NCBI RefSeq assembly: GCF_004005815.1
Contig: NZ_SACK01000007.1
Span: 62,001-126,000 of the forward strand
DNA from: Mucilaginibacter limnophilus
Lineage (GTDB): Bacteria > Bacteroidota > Bacteroidia > Sphingobacteriales > Sphingobacteriaceae
Direction: 5' to 3'
Length of the DNA: 64,000 nt
Part shown: positions 8,367-17,890 of the stretch, in pieces
How the letters are laid out: every line of letters starts with the position of its first letter
Position numbering within the stretch: the first letter of the stretch is position 1
The notes under the pieces: generated by a model
The model's database searches: none
Told to the model about the DNA's origin: nothing
The model's input: the letters and a program-made list of their open reading frames with translations, nothing else
Program-made: the position numbers and the translations under genes

Positions 8367-8450
8367 GCCCGGGTGGCGAAATTGGTAAACGTTGCGGTCT
8401 CAGAAGCCGTTGAGAATTGTCTCTTGAGAGTTCGAGTCTCTCCTCGGGCA
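8367..8450 (+). tRNA. tRNA-Leu (anticodon CAG)
   Basis: The acceptor halves gcccggg and ctcgggc pair with one G-T. The D arm contains aaattggtaaa. The anticodon stem gcggt/gccgt encloses loop ctcagaa (anticodon CAG). A long class II variable arm and T arm gagag-ttcgagt-ctctc follow. The discriminator A is followed by CCC, so CCA is not encoded. Confidence 0.92.
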
Positions 8451-8476
8451 CCCCATTAAACATTCTACAAAGTAAA

Positions 8477-8563
8477 GCCCGGGTGGCGAAATTGGTAGAC
8501 GCACCATCTTGAGGGGGTGGCATTCGTAAGGATGTACGAGTTCGAATCTCGTCCCGGGCACCA
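8477..8563 (+). tRNA. tRNA-Leu (anticodon GAG)
   Basis: The acceptor halves gcccggg and cccgggc are perfectly paired. The anticodon stem ccatc/ggtgg holds loop ttgaggg (anticodon GAG). There is a class II variable arm and T arm cgag-ttcgaat-ctcg. The discriminator A is followed by an encoded CCA at 8561-8563. It lies 26 bases after the CAG isoacceptor and is probably transcribed with it. Confidence 0.93.
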
Positions 8564-8883
8564 CTTTAAACAATAGCCTCTTTCTAATGATTTGAATGTG
8601 ATTGTTTTTAAAGATCCCATCTCACTTAGTCCATTATCACTTTACGTGTTATAACATTAGATTGTTAAATTAATAGCACCTTTGCTTAACTTGATAATAT
8701 TAACTGTTATTTCTCTATAACAGTGGTTCCTGTCCAATATTCCCCACTATAATTCCATTTTAAGCATTTTTTGCATATACAAGTCCGCATACATTTGATT
8801 TCATATCCAACCAATTAAAGCTAAACATAACCGGTTTAAGTAGCCGGGTTATTTATAAAACTTTTACAAACCAGAATCAAATT
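8564..8883 (+). other. Leader region of the susC/susD pair
   Basis: A 320-base AT-rich region without a convincing gene. It should hold the promoter of the SusC/SusD operon. A few TTTG tracts are present (for example cacctttgc near 8680), but no clean -33/-7 pair with the usual spacing could be fixed. No sigma/anti-sigma or hybrid two-component gene is adjacent. Confidence 0.4.
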
Positions 8884-11800
8884 ATGAAGAAAATCTACTA
8901 CAAGATTTATTGTATTTTGTGTTTGCTCATATTTAGCGCTGTTACGGTGTTTGGGCAAACAGGAAGCATAACCGGCCGCGTTCTTGATGATGTAGGCTTG
9001 CCCGTACCCGGAACCACCATAGCTGTTGAAGGTACCTCAATTGCCGCATCCACCGATGGTAACGGTTATTATATCATTAAAAATATAAGTAACGGGACAT
9101 ACAATTTAAAGGCGCAGTTTATAGGCTTTGCAACGCAAACACTTAGTGTCACCGTAAACAACGCTGCAACAATCGTTAACTTTTCGCTAAAGCAGTCGGC
9201 AACGTCACTTGATGAGGTAGTTATTGTAGGGTATGGCACGTTGCGTAAAACTGATGTAACCGGCTCAATATCTACCGTTACAACCAAAGATTTTAATAAA
9301 GGCTCGGTAACGAACCCTGAGCAATTAATTGCGGGTAAAGTGGCTGGTGTACAGGTGCTGTCAAGCGGTGGTGCGCCCGGCGCAAGCACGCGTATCCTTA
9401 TTAGGGGTGGTGCGTCACTAAATGCAAGTAACGATCCGCTGTTTGTAATTGACGGGGTACCGGTTGATAACAACGGTATTGCGGGTTTGGCAAACCCTCT
9501 AAGCACCATCAACCAGCAGGATATCGAATCGATAACCATACAAAAGGATGCATCGGCAGCTGCCATTTATGGTAACCGTGCTTCAAATGGTGTTGTTATC
9601 ATCACTACAAAAAAAGGAGCTTCAGGTGGTAATGTAAAGGCTGAGTTTAATACGCTGCAATCGCTTTCAAACAAAATCGGTATAGTGGATGTGCTTAACG
9701 CACAGGAGTATAAATACGCGCTGGGCGAGTACGTAAAATCGGGCAAGGGTAACCCGGCAAGTTTGGCTTATATAGGTAACGCTAACACAAACTGGCAGGA
9801 TGCTATTTATCAGCAAGCTTTTAAAACTGATAATACCGTAAGCTTTAGTGGTGGTGTAAAATGGTTGCCTTACAGGCTATCGGTTGGTTACCTGGATGAA
9901 GATGGGATATTAAAAACCTCAAACTTCAACCGTATAAGTGGTGCCTTGAATATCAACCCCAAATTTTTTAACAACCACCTTAGCGTGAATATAAACATTA
10001 AGGGTACATTAACCAAATCAAGATTTGCAAACAACGGCGCCATCGGAGCGGCCATCGCCTTTAACCCAACACAACCGGTTTATGCACCTAACGTTTATGA
10101 TGCGTCTCAGCCAACGTCAGCAACCAATTATCACCTGGGCGGCTATTTTGAATGGGTTGACCCGAACGGTACGCCGGTGTTACTGGCAACTAAAAACCCA
10201 TTAAGCATGCTTCTGCAGGAAATAAACACCAGCAAAGCCAACCGCAGCCTGGGTAATCTTCAGTTAGATTACAAGTTCCATTTTCTGCCTGAACTTCATG
10301 CTAATCTGAATTTGGGCTATGATATTTCTGAAAGTGATGGCCGCGACGCGTTTTACCCAACCCTGGCATCAGTTTACGCAACAAAGGGTCAGCTGTCTTA
10401 TTACTGGCAGGATAAAAAGAATAAGCTGATGGATTTTTACCTGAACTACGCAAAAGACCTGTCGGCTATACAAAGCCATATTGATGTAACGGCAGGTTAC
10501 AGCTACCAGGACTGGCTGCGCAATACCCCGGGCATGGTTATAAAAACCAATACAAACCCTGACGTAGTGGCAAATCCCTCCAAAACACAAAACACGATGA
10601 TTTCGTATTTTGGTAGGGTAAATTATAGCTTTAAAGACCGTTATGCATTAACTGCAACCATGCGTGCCGACGGATCTTCAAGGTTTAGTAAGGATAACAG
10701 GTGGGGGTATTTTCCATCAGCAGCTTTTGCCTGGAGTGTTAATAAAGAAGCATTTCTGGAGAATTCAACAACAGTATCTGACCTGAAATTACGCCTTGGT
10801 TATGGTAAAACCGGCCAGCAGGACATTGTAAGTAACGATTATCCGTATTTGGCCAAATACAACCAAAGTGCTACAGGTTCTTTGTACCCATTTGGCGATA
10901 CCTGGTACACCATGCTACGTCCCGATGCCTATGATGAAAATATAAAATGGGAAGAAACCTCGCAATATAACATAGGGCTTGATTATGGTTTTGCAAACAA
11001 TCGGATATATGGTAGCATCGACTACTTTATTAAAAAAACCAATGACCTGATAAGCGTGGTTGCCCCACCGGCAGGTTCAAACTTTAAAAACCTGCTGACC
11101 ACCAATGTTGGTAATATTGAAGCAAAAGGCATTGAGTTTAACATAAATGTAAATGCTCTAAAAACCAAAAACTTTAACTGGAGCTTCAATTTTAACGCGA
11201 CGCATTACGACAACAAAGTAACCAATCTTACCCTTACCGGGGTTGATGACCCGGTTGGGGTGCCAATATCTACCAGTTTTACGGGTGAATCACTACAATA
11301 TAATACTGTTGGCTATGCCCCTTTTACCTATTATGTAAAAAAACAGCTTTACGGCGAAGATGGCAAACCACTTGAAGGCCAATACGCTGATCTGGATGGT
11401 GACGGCAAGGGTGGCGGCGAAGGCGATTTTTATCACTATAAATCATATTACCCCGACGTACTGCTGGGCTTTACCAATAATCTTACTTTCAAAAAAGCCA
11501 CGTTATCGTTCACCCTACGCTCAAACCTGGGTGGTTATAATTATAACAGTATAGCCGCGGGTACAGGCAATGGTTCGGCTTTGGCATTTGCCAACTTTTT
11601 GGGTAATGCATCGGGCAGCATAAGGGATACCCGCTTTTTAACCAACCAGCAATATTCAGATATCTATGTTGAGAAAGCCTCTTTTTTGCGGATAGATAAC
11701 GCAAACTTAGTTTACAACTTTGGTAAAGTAAGCAATAATTTAACACTGGCGCTGCAGGCAAACGTGCAGAATGTGTTCCTGATCTCAGGCTATTCGGGCC

Positions 11801-11889
11801 TCGACCCAGAGATTACCAATAACGGTATTGATGTAAATGTATATCCCCGTCCGCGGATATACTCGGTTGGAGTAAATGTTGGATTTTAA
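8884..11889 (+). CDS. SusC/RagA-family TonB-dependent outer-membrane transporter
   Basis: The protein is 1001 residues. A signal peptide (about 1-25, ending VFGQ) is followed by a carboxypeptidase-D-regulatory-like domain (about 27-110; GSITGRVLDDVGLPVPGTT). Next come the conserved DEVVIVGYGTLRKTDVTGSI junction that opens the plug domain, the plug (about 120-240; RIRGG-type motif as RILIRGGASLNASNDPLFVIDG), and a C-terminal 22-strand barrel ending in aromatic residues (VGVNVGF). With SusD it forms the pedal-bin complex that imports oligomers across the outer membrane. The substrate cannot be read from the sequence, and no glycoside hydrolase or peptidase gene is next to it. Confidence 0.96.
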   Translation: MKKIYYKIYCILCLLIFSAVTVFGQTGSITGRVLDDVGLPVPGTTIAVEGTSIAASTDGNGYYIIKNISNGTYNLKAQFIGFATQTLSVTVNNAATIVNFSLKQSATSLDEVVIVGYGTLRKTDVTGSISTVTTKDFNKGSVTNPEQLIAGKVAGVQVLSSGGAPGASTRILIRGGASLNASNDPLFVIDGVPVDNNGIAGLANPLSTINQQDIESITIQKDASAAAIYGNRASNGVVIITTKKGASGGNVKAEFNTLQSLSNKIGIVDVLNAQEYKYALGEYVKSGKGNPASLAYIGNANTNWQDAIYQQAFKTDNTVSFSGGVKWLPYRLSVGYLDEDGILKTSNFNRISGALNINPKFFNNHLSVNINIKGTLTKSRFANNGAIGAAIAFNPTQPVYAPNVYDASQPTSATNYHLGGYFEWVDPNGTPVLLATKNPLSMLLQEINTSKANRSLGNLQLDYKFHFLPELHANLNLGYDISESDGRDAFYPTLASVYATKGQLSYYWQDKKNKLMDFYLNYAKDLSAIQSHIDVTAGYSYQDWLRNTPGMVIKTNTNPDVVANPSKTQNTMISYFGRVNYSFKDRYALTATMRADGSSRFSKDNRWGYFPSAAFAWSVNKEAFLENSTTVSDLKLRLGYGKTGQQDIVSNDYPYLAKYNQSATGSLYPFGDTWYTMLRPDAYDENIKWEETSQYNIGLDYGFANNRIYGSIDYFIKKTNDLISVVAPPAGSNFKNLLTTNVGNIEAKGIEFNINVNALKTKNFNWSFNFNATHYDNKVTNLTLTGVDDPVGVPISTSFTGESLQYNTVGYAPFTYYVKKQLYGEDGKPLEGQYADLDGDGKGGGEGDFYHYKSYYPDVLLGFTNNLTFKKATLSFTLRSNLGGYNYNSIAAGTGNGSALAFANFLGNASGSIRDTRFLTNQQYSDIYVEKASFLRIDNANLVYNFGKVSNNLTLALQANVQNVFLISGYSGLDPEITNNGIDVNVYPRPRIYSVGVNVGF

Positions 11890-11905
11890 TACAAGCAGAA
11901 GAGCA

Positions 11906-13495
11906 ATGAAAATCAATTATATAAAAACCTTAATATTATCGGGAGCGACATTGTTAATGTTGTCATCATGTACAAAAGACCTTGACCGCAAGCCGTTTTA
12001 CGATGTAACATCGGCAAGTGTGTATACCGATTTTAAAAATTATAAAAGCGTATTGGCAAAATGCTATGGTGCATTGGCTTTAACCGGGCAAGGCTCGGGC
12101 GATGGCAACCCTGATATTGGTGGTGTTGACGTTGGCTATATACGTGGCTGGTGGCAAATGCAGGAACTCACCACTGATGAGGCTGTAATAGCCTGGAATG
12201 ACAATTACCTGCTCCCATTGCATCAGTCAGACTGGACATCCCAAAACTTGCTTATAGGCGCGATGTACAACCGTATTATGCTCCAGATAATGTATTCAAA
12301 TGAGTTTTTACGTAATACTACCGACGAAAAGCTTGCTGCAAATGGTATTACAGGTGCTGATGTGGAAACTACGCATGAGTTTCGTGCCGAAGCCCGTTTT
12401 CTACGTGCTTTCGCTTACTGGCATGGCATTGATATGTATGGCAAAATGCCGTTTATAACCGAAAACGATCCGGTGGGAGCGTTCTTTCCCAAACAGGGCA
12501 GCCGTACTGAATTATTTAACTACATTGAAAGCGAGCTTAAAGCTATTGAAAATGAACTGCCTGAGCCGCGCACTAATGAGTATCCGCGCGTTGACAGGGC
12601 CGCCGCCTGGATGCTTCTGGCCAAACTTTACCTGAACGCCGCGGTGTACACAGGCACTGCCCGATATACCGATGCCATTACCTATTGCACCAAAATAATA
12701 AACGCAGGCTACAGCCTTGAACCTACGTACCAGAACTTATTTTTGGCCGATAACAACCTTCGTACAAACGAAATCATCTTTACCATTCCGGCTGATGCTG
12801 TAAACATGAAAACCTATAACGGTACAACCTACCTGGTACATGCTCCTGTTGGAGGTAACATGGATGTTAAAACATTTGGTATCGATGGCGGATGGTATGG
12901 CTTGCGTACAACAAGGCCTGTAGTTGAGCAGTTTGCCGGGACATATACTACCGACAGCCGCGCGTTATTTCATTCAAGCGGACAGAATATCGACATAACT
13001 ACTATTTCAAACTTCGCTGATGGTTATCCGATAACCAAGTGGAAAAATGTTACCTCAACCGGCGCACCAGGGTCAGATCCTGCGAAAGTGTTTGTAGATA
13101 CTGATTTTCCAATGTTCCGTTTGTCTGATGCTTACCTTATGTATGCCGAAGCGGTATTACGTGGCGGCACCGGGGGCTCTGCCGCACAAGCCATTGAATA
13201 TGTGAACCTTGTACGTACCCGCGCTTTTAAAGGTAATACAGCAGGCAATATTACCGCCGGTCAGCTTACGCTTGATTTCATGATTCAGGAAAGAGGCCGC
13301 GAGTTTATGTGGGAGGGACAGCGCCGTACCGATCTGATCCGTTTTAAAAAGTTCAGCGGCAGCGCTTATATGTGGCCATGGAAGGGCAATGTAAAAGAGG
13401 GCAAAAGCTTTGAGGAGTATCGTGATGTATTTCCTGTTCCGCTGTCAGACCTTGTTGCTAATCCAAATTTGACACAAAATACCGGTTATAATTAA
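11906..13495 (+). CDS. RagB/SusD-family nutrient-uptake outer-membrane lipoprotein
   Basis: The 529-residue lipoprotein starts at ATG 11906, which gives a proper signal (MKINYIKTLILSGATLLMLS, then SC as lipobox Cys). It begins 16 bases after the susC stop. The SusD N-terminal TPR-like region (about 90-250; EARFLRAFAYWHGIDMYGKM) and the C-terminal closing part (ERGREFMWEGQRRTDLIRF, then FPVPLSDLVANPNLTQNTGY) are both complete. It is the surface lid that binds the glycan or peptide for the adjacent SusC. The C-terminal FP-P-x-N-P-N-L-x-Q-N-x-G-Y ending is typical of the family. Confidence 0.96.
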   Translation: MKINYIKTLILSGATLLMLSSCTKDLDRKPFYDVTSASVYTDFKNYKSVLAKCYGALALTGQGSGDGNPDIGGVDVGYIRGWWQMQELTTDEAVIAWNDNYLLPLHQSDWTSQNLLIGAMYNRIMLQIMYSNEFLRNTTDEKLAANGITGADVETTHEFRAEARFLRAFAYWHGIDMYGKMPFITENDPVGAFFPKQGSRTELFNYIESELKAIENELPEPRTNEYPRVDRAAAWMLLAKLYLNAAVYTGTARYTDAITYCTKIINAGYSLEPTYQNLFLADNNLRTNEIIFTIPADAVNMKTYNGTTYLVHAPVGGNMDVKTFGIDGGWYGLRTTRPVVEQFAGTYTTDSRALFHSSGQNIDITTISNFADGYPITKWKNVTSTGAPGSDPAKVFVDTDFPMFRLSDAYLMYAEAVLRGGTGGSAAQAIEYVNLVRTRAFKGNTAGNITAGQLTLDFMIQERGREFMWEGQRRTDLIRFKKFSGSAYMWPWKGNVKEGKSFEEYRDVFPVPLSDLVANPNLTQNTGYN

Positions 13496-13524
13496 TATAG
13501 TGATTGTTTATTATTTAATGTTCG

Positions 13525-13546
13525 AAGCCCTGCATACCCGGGGCTT
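13525..13546 (+). terminator. Probable terminator after susD
   Basis: A hairpin with stem aagccc/gggctt and a 10-base loop, followed by a T-rich tract (tgttgtttt), lies 30 bases after the susD stop codon. Confidence 0.55.
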
Positions 13547-13625
13547 TGTTGTTTTAAAAACATAATGTCGCAACACACCCCTTCAATTGTCGCTTTTGCA
13601 CATGGCTTAAGTACTTATTCACTTG

Positions 13626-13633
13626 TATGTTTG
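13626..13633 (+). promoter_or_regulatory. -7 promoter element upstream of the VOC-family gene
   Basis: TATGTTTG matches TAnnTTTG, 37 bases before the ATG at 13671. A TTTG at 13595-13598 is upstream, but its 27-base spacing is longer than usual. Confidence 0.4.
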
Positions 13634-13670
13634 TATAGTTGAAATTTAAAAACCATTATAAATCATACCT

Positions 13671-14144
13671 ATGAAAAAGATGACAGCCTGCCTTTGGTTT
13701 AATAACGAAGCCGAAGAAGCCATGAACTTTTACACATCAATATTTAAAGATTCGGAGATATTAAATATATCGCGTTACCCGGCCAATGGTCCCATGCCCG
13801 AAGGTACTGTAATGACGGCTGAATTCAGGCTTAATGATATCACCTTTATGGCGCTTAACGGTGGTCCGCATTTTAAGTTTAACGAGTCGGTTTCATTTGT
13901 GGTGTACTGCGATACACAGGAAGAGGTAGATCATTACTGGGATAACCTTACAGCGGGCGGTGGTCAGGAAAGTATGTGCGGCTGGCTTAAAGATAAGTTT
14001 GGTTTATCATGGCAAATAACACCAACCGCGCTGATAAACCGGATGAAGGATAAAGACAAGGAAAAGGCGAAAAAAGTGATGCAAGCCATGTTGCAGATGC
14101 GCAAGATAGACATAGCTAAAATTGAAGAAGCCTATAACAGCTGA
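13671..14144 (+). CDS. PhnB-like VOC (glyoxalase superfamily) protein
   Basis: The 157-residue protein has the paired beta-alpha-beta-beta-beta pattern of the VOC fold: LWFNNEAEEAMNFYTSIFKDS near the start, FMALNGGPHFKFNESVSFVV in the middle, and W-L-K-D-K-F-G-L-S-W-Q-I-T-P near 105-120. The latter motif identifies the PhnB/3-demethylubiquinone methyltransferase-like group found in many bacteria. Members are cytosolic and mostly of unknown substrate. It forms a short operon with the DUF1801 gene 5 bases downstream, a pairing common in Bacteroidota. Confidence 0.88.
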   Translation: MKKMTACLWFNNEAEEAMNFYTSIFKDSEILNISRYPANGPMPEGTVMTAEFRLNDITFMALNGGPHFKFNESVSFVVYCDTQEEVDHYWDNLTAGGGQESMCGWLKDKFGLSWQITPTALINRMKDKDKEKAKKVMQAMLQMRKIDIAKIEEAYNS

Positions 14145-14149
14145 TTACT

Positions 14150-14545
14150 ATGGCGATGAAAAAAGCAGCTGAAGCCCCCGGCACTGTTGATGAGTATATT
14201 GCACAACAAGCTCCCGCATTCAGACCGCAGCTGGAAAAGCTGCGTACTATCATAAAATCGGAATTGCCTGATGCAAAAGAGATGATGAGTTACGGTGTGC
14301 CATGCTTCCATTATTATATGCTGATGGCTATTGGCGTAACCAAAAAATATTGCAGCTTATACGCTATGAGTCCGCCTTTGCTTAAACAATTGAAGGCGGA
14401 CATTAAAGACTTAAAGATCACCGGCTCCACCATCCACTTTGAACCTGATGACGCACTACCCGAGCAACTAATACGTAAAGCAGTAGCCTTTCGAGCTAAA
14501 CAAAACGAGGAAAAAGCTTCAGCAAAAAAGAAAAAAGCGAAATAA
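14150..14545 (+). CDS. DUF1801 (YdhG-like) protein
   Basis: A 131-residue cytosolic protein with the DUF1801 signature: TVDEYIAQQAPAFRPQLEKL near residue 12, then MMSYGVPCFHYY and a C-terminal helix, ending in a Lys-rich tail (ASAKKKKAK). The fold is related to the frataxin-like YdhG family, once suggested to deliver iron, but the role is not established. It follows the VOC gene by 5 bases. Confidence 0.85.
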   Translation: MAMKKAAEAPGTVDEYIAQQAPAFRPQLEKLRTIIKSELPDAKEMMSYGVPCFHYYMLMAIGVTKKYCSLYAMSPPLLKQLKADIKDLKITGSTIHFEPDDALPEQLIRKAVAFRAKQNEEKASAKKKKAK

Positions 14546-14646
14546 CACTAATCTTCCGGATTCCATTGTAAAAACATTATCCCGGTTGCAATTAGTTGAT
14601 AAAAAAATGTAGTTTCGGCTTTTTGATAACCGGATAATCCTGCTTA

Positions 14647-15297
14647 ATGGTAAAAACATTGCGCTGGCGTGTTGCCCAGCTATTTGAAGCCCGCTGGTGG
14701 AAAAAGTACCTCGCCCATAAAGACGTTGCCACATACCTTGAATGGAAAAAAAACTACTGGAAGAATGTGCTTGACAGTATTGGCGGCAAATTAGGTATGC
14801 AGCCTGGTCAGTCAATTCTGGATGCCGGCTGCGGCCCCGCAGGTATCTTTATTGTGCTTGATAAATACAAAGTAACCGCGGTTGACCCTTTGCTTGATAC
14901 CTATAGCGCTACCCTGCCCCATTTTAAGCCGGAAATGTACCCTTATGCAACCTTCCATACTCAAACGCTTGAGGCCTTTACCTGTACCGAACCGGTTGAT
15001 GTGGTGTTCTGCATGAATGCCATAAACCATGTTTCGCAGTTGGATGAAGCATTTTTAACGCTTTACAAATGCGCCAAACCGGGCGGCAAGATCGTGGTTT
15101 CTATTGACGCGCATAATCATCAGTTTTTTAAACACATTTTCAGGATGCAGCCTGCCGATATACTTCACCCCCATCAGTATGATCTGGCTGAATATGAGCA
15201 AATGCTTACCCGCTTAGGCTGCACTATTATGCAAACCGAGCTTATCAAAAAAGAATTTTTATTTAACCACTATATACTTGTTGCCGAAAAGAAATAA
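14647..15297 (+). CDS. Class I SAM-dependent methyltransferase
   Basis: The 216-residue protein has motif I LDAGCGPAG at 58-66, an acidic residue at the end of beta-2 (VTAVDPLLD), and motif IV-like DVVFCMNAINHV near 120. The domain after motif I follows the methyltransferase-11/25 pattern (LYKCAKPGGKIVVSID). The substrate is unknown. It is monocistronic, and the ATG at 14647 is the only start that keeps the N-terminal helix. Confidence 0.85.
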   Translation: MVKTLRWRVAQLFEARWWKKYLAHKDVATYLEWKKNYWKNVLDSIGGKLGMQPGQSILDAGCGPAGIFIVLDKYKVTAVDPLLDTYSATLPHFKPEMYPYATFHTQTLEAFTCTEPVDVVFCMNAINHVSQLDEAFLTLYKCAKPGGKIVVSIDAHNHQFFKHIFRMQPADILHPHQYDLAEYEQMLTRLGCTIMQTELIKKEFLFNHYILVAEKK

Positions 15298-15451
15298 AGC
15301 TGTAATGCTGAATTTATTTCAACATCTCTAATACTAAATAACAAGATGTATTATGGTACCATTAAGTTAGGATAAACGCCTTTAGGTACACTTTTCTTTT
15401 TGCTAAAATTATTATCACGATAACTGCAAAAACTGTTACTTTGCAGTACGC

Positions 15452-16276
15452 ATGTCATTATTTATCGCATCATTGAATTCGGGCAGTAACGGTAACTGTT
15501 ACTATGTGGGCAACAGCAACGAGGCGGTGCTGATTGACGTGGGCATTTCCTGCCGCGAGGTTGAACGCCGTATGGCACGCATCGGCCTCAGCATGAATAA
15601 GGTTAAGGCGATATTTATTTCGCACGAGCACAGCGACCATATAAGCGGCGTAGCCGTTTTGTGCCGGAAATATAAATTGCCTGTTTACATTACGCCTGCA
15701 ACCATGCTGCACGGCCGGCTGATGCTTGATTGTGTGGTAAATTTTGCCGACCATGTACCCATAACCATCGGCGACCTGGTGATAACACCTTTTTCTAAGC
15801 TGCATGATGCCGCCCATCCGCATAGTTTTACCGTAGCCTGCAATGGCATAACCATAGGTGTATTTACCGATTTGGGCGCACCCTGCGATAATCTTGTACG
15901 CTACTTTAAACAATGCCACGCCGCTTTTCTTGAAGCCAATTATGATGAGCAGATGCTGGCAAGCGGACGCTACCCTTACTTTTTAAAACGCCGCATCAGC
16001 GGTGGTAAAGGCCACCTTTCAAATACGCAGGCGCTAAGATTATTTTTAGATCACCGGCCTTCTTTTATGAGCCATTTACTACTGGCGCACCTTTCAAAAG
16101 ATAACAATTGCCCCGACTTGGTACATCAACTATTTACTCAGCATGCCGGTAATACGCAAATTGTAGTGGCATCAAGGTTTAAAGAAACTCAGGTTTATAA
16201 AGTGTCTGGTAAGGCTCCAGTAGAACATATTGCAATTCCGAATGATGAGCTGGCTAGGCAGTATTTATTATTTTAA
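15452..16276 (+). CDS. MBL-fold metallo-hydrolase, YycJ/WalJ-like
   Basis: A 274-residue protein with the metallo-beta-lactamase metal motif H58-E-H60-S-D62-H63 (ISHEHSDHISG), then VFTDLGAPCDN for the bridging Asp and LLLAHLSKDNNCPDL for the last His. The start SLNSGSNGNCYYV is characteristic of the YycJ/WalJ group, 5'-exonuclease-like proteins linked to DNA repair in Firmicutes. Its length equals the family norm. A near-match to the -7 element (TTACTTTG) ends 11 bases before the ATG, so the mRNA leader may be very short. Confidence 0.85.
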   Translation: MSLFIASLNSGSNGNCYYVGNSNEAVLIDVGISCREVERRMARIGLSMNKVKAIFISHEHSDHISGVAVLCRKYKLPVYITPATMLHGRLMLDCVVNFADHVPITIGDLVITPFSKLHDAAHPHSFTVACNGITIGVFTDLGAPCDNLVRYFKQCHAAFLEANYDEQMLASGRYPYFLKRRISGGKGHLSNTQALRLFLDHRPSFMSHLLLAHLSKDNNCPDLVHQLFTQHAGNTQIVVASRFKETQVYKVSGKAPVEHIAIPNDELARQYLLF

Positions 16277-16562
16277 TCATTAGTAAGTTAACATAGTTTA
16301 GTTGGGAATTAATCCGGCGCTTAATCCCATACCTCATCTTAATTGGTTTGATAAACAATGGACTTGCAGCCTTATATTATTGCTTGACTACTAAAGCCAT
16401 TATGTGATTGAAAACATCCAAAATATAAATTTGAGAAATAAGGCAAATAGCTTATTTTAAAGAGCAAAAACCTCTCTATAATAAGAGATGTTGAGTTGAG
16501 GCTAATTTGTCAATTATTAGATATAATCTTATATTAGGATTCGCCAGTTATCAATCATAATA

Positions 16563-17630
16563 ATGAAAACATTATCTACCGCTATAGTCCGAGGTAATAA
16601 TAATTATGGCTTAATTCGCCTGATTACTGCATCTATGGTGATAGTTAATCATTCGACGGTTTTGTTTCCTAATAATTTTCAAATGATTGAAACAGGCTAT
16701 CTTAGATTATGGGTTTTTTTCTTCTTAAGTGGCTTGTTTATTACCTCAAGTTTTGATCATTCCAAAACACGCCTTTCATTTATTATTATGCGTGTTTGTC
16801 GTTTATGGCCGGCGCTTATTGTTTGTACCTTATTTACAGTATTTTTAATAGGTCCTATTGTAACTAAAGTTTCTTTATATAGATATTTTACCGATATAAT
16901 TACATGGAAATACATGATTAGTAATAGTTTGATATTTAATCTAAAATATTATTTACCGGGTGTATTTACTGAGAACCACGTACCTGGAATTGTTAACAAC
17001 TCACTTTGGACAATACCTATGGAATTGAAATGTTATTCAATTGTATTTATTTTAGGTTGTTTAGGTGTTTTTAAAAATAAATGGTTAATGATTGTAAGCT
17101 ATATATTGGTAGCTCTGTACCTGTTTAGCACTACTTTAAATTTTTGGGAAGTTAATCCAAATAGTATAATACTTTATATGCTTTTTTTAATGGGAAGCGT
17201 TAGCTATTTCTTTAAAAAATATATATATCTTGATTACAAAGTAGCCATAATATTATTGATCATATCTATTATTGTATACAAAAATTTAGCGTTAAGGTAT
17301 GTAATTCCATTTGCACAAATTGCTATAATTTATAACGTGTTAACACTTGGTGCCTCTAATTTTCTAAAAAATATAAATCTCCCGGGCGATTATTCCTACG
17401 GAATTTATATCTATGGATTTTTAGTACAACAAACAATTGCATGTTATTTGCCCGCAATAACTCCGTTTAAAAGTTTGCTTATAACAATGCCGGTTGTTAT
17501 TGTCTTAGGAGCATTGTCATGGCATTTTATTGAGAATCCTGTTCTGAAGTTTGGTAAAAAGCTTTCAACGATGAATAAGCTTGAAATTCAAATAAGGTTA
17601 AAAAGCTTTTTGAAAATTAATAAAGCTTAA
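16563..17630 (+). CDS. Acyltransferase-3 family membrane protein
   Basis: This 355-residue integral membrane protein has about ten hydrophobic segments. The N-terminal block VRGNNNYGLIRLITASMVIV followed by NH (the conserved R and catalytic His) and FFLSGLFITSSF match acyltransferase-3 (OafA/NodX-type) enzymes that O-acetylate or succinylate surface sugars. The C-terminus WHFIENPVLKFGKK is also typical. The gene is very AT-rich (12 of 60 bases G/C at 17221-17280), unlike its left neighbours, which suggests lateral transfer. Its 3' end overlaps the truncated phage gene on the other strand by 4 bases. Confidence 0.9.
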   Translation: MKTLSTAIVRGNNNYGLIRLITASMVIVNHSTVLFPNNFQMIETGYLRLWVFFFLSGLFITSSFDHSKTRLSFIIMRVCRLWPALIVCTLFTVFLIGPIVTKVSLYRYFTDIITWKYMISNSLIFNLKYYLPGVFTENHVPGIVNNSLWTIPMELKCYSIVFILGCLGVFKNKWLMIVSYILVALYLFSTTLNFWEVNPNSIILYMLFLMGSVSYFFKKYIYLDYKVAIILLIISIIVYKNLALRYVIPFAQIAIIYNVLTLGASNFLKNINLPGDYSYGIYIYGFLVQQTIACYLPAITPFKSLLITMPVVIVLGALSWHFIENPVLKFGKKLSTMNKLEIQIRLKSFLKINKA

Positions 17631-17866
17631 AAATTATTTTTTTTTATTTCAGTGACTTCCCTTTGTAAAACACTAACAGTATAAGTGTTGTCAACAGCGC
17701 CGTTAATTTGTGGTGATAGTATCACCGGTTGTAACGGGTACATAAACGCACATGGAAAGATTGTTGAATCGGCTGTTAAGTTCAGTTCATTAGCAGTGCC
17801 ATATGCAAAGCCCAAATTTTCGTTAAGCAAATGCACAATGGCCTCTACATGGTTACGTATAGGCAT
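17627..17866 (-). pseudogene. Truncated phage tail-type protein (N-terminal part)
   Basis: The 79 codons begin MPIRNHVEAIVHLLNENLGF and include AYGTANELNLTADSTIFPC with VILSPQINGAVDNTYTVSVL. This resembles the N-terminal half of a conserved ~150-residue Bacteroidota prophage protein encoded near the tail genes; that is a recollection, not a search result. The last residues (REVTEIKKNNF) do not fit the fold, and the frame ends exactly where the acyltransferase gene on the other strand begins to overlap, so a recombination breakpoint is likely. It is the most downstream member of the minus-strand phage gene series. Confidence 0.5.
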
Positions 17867-17890
17867 AGGTATAGTTTTAATGGATAATTA

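Noticed and set aside
8367..8563. tRNA-Leu pair as a second island attachment site
   Set aside because: No recombinase adjacent and flanking genes on both sides look chromosomal; no repeated tRNA end was seen.
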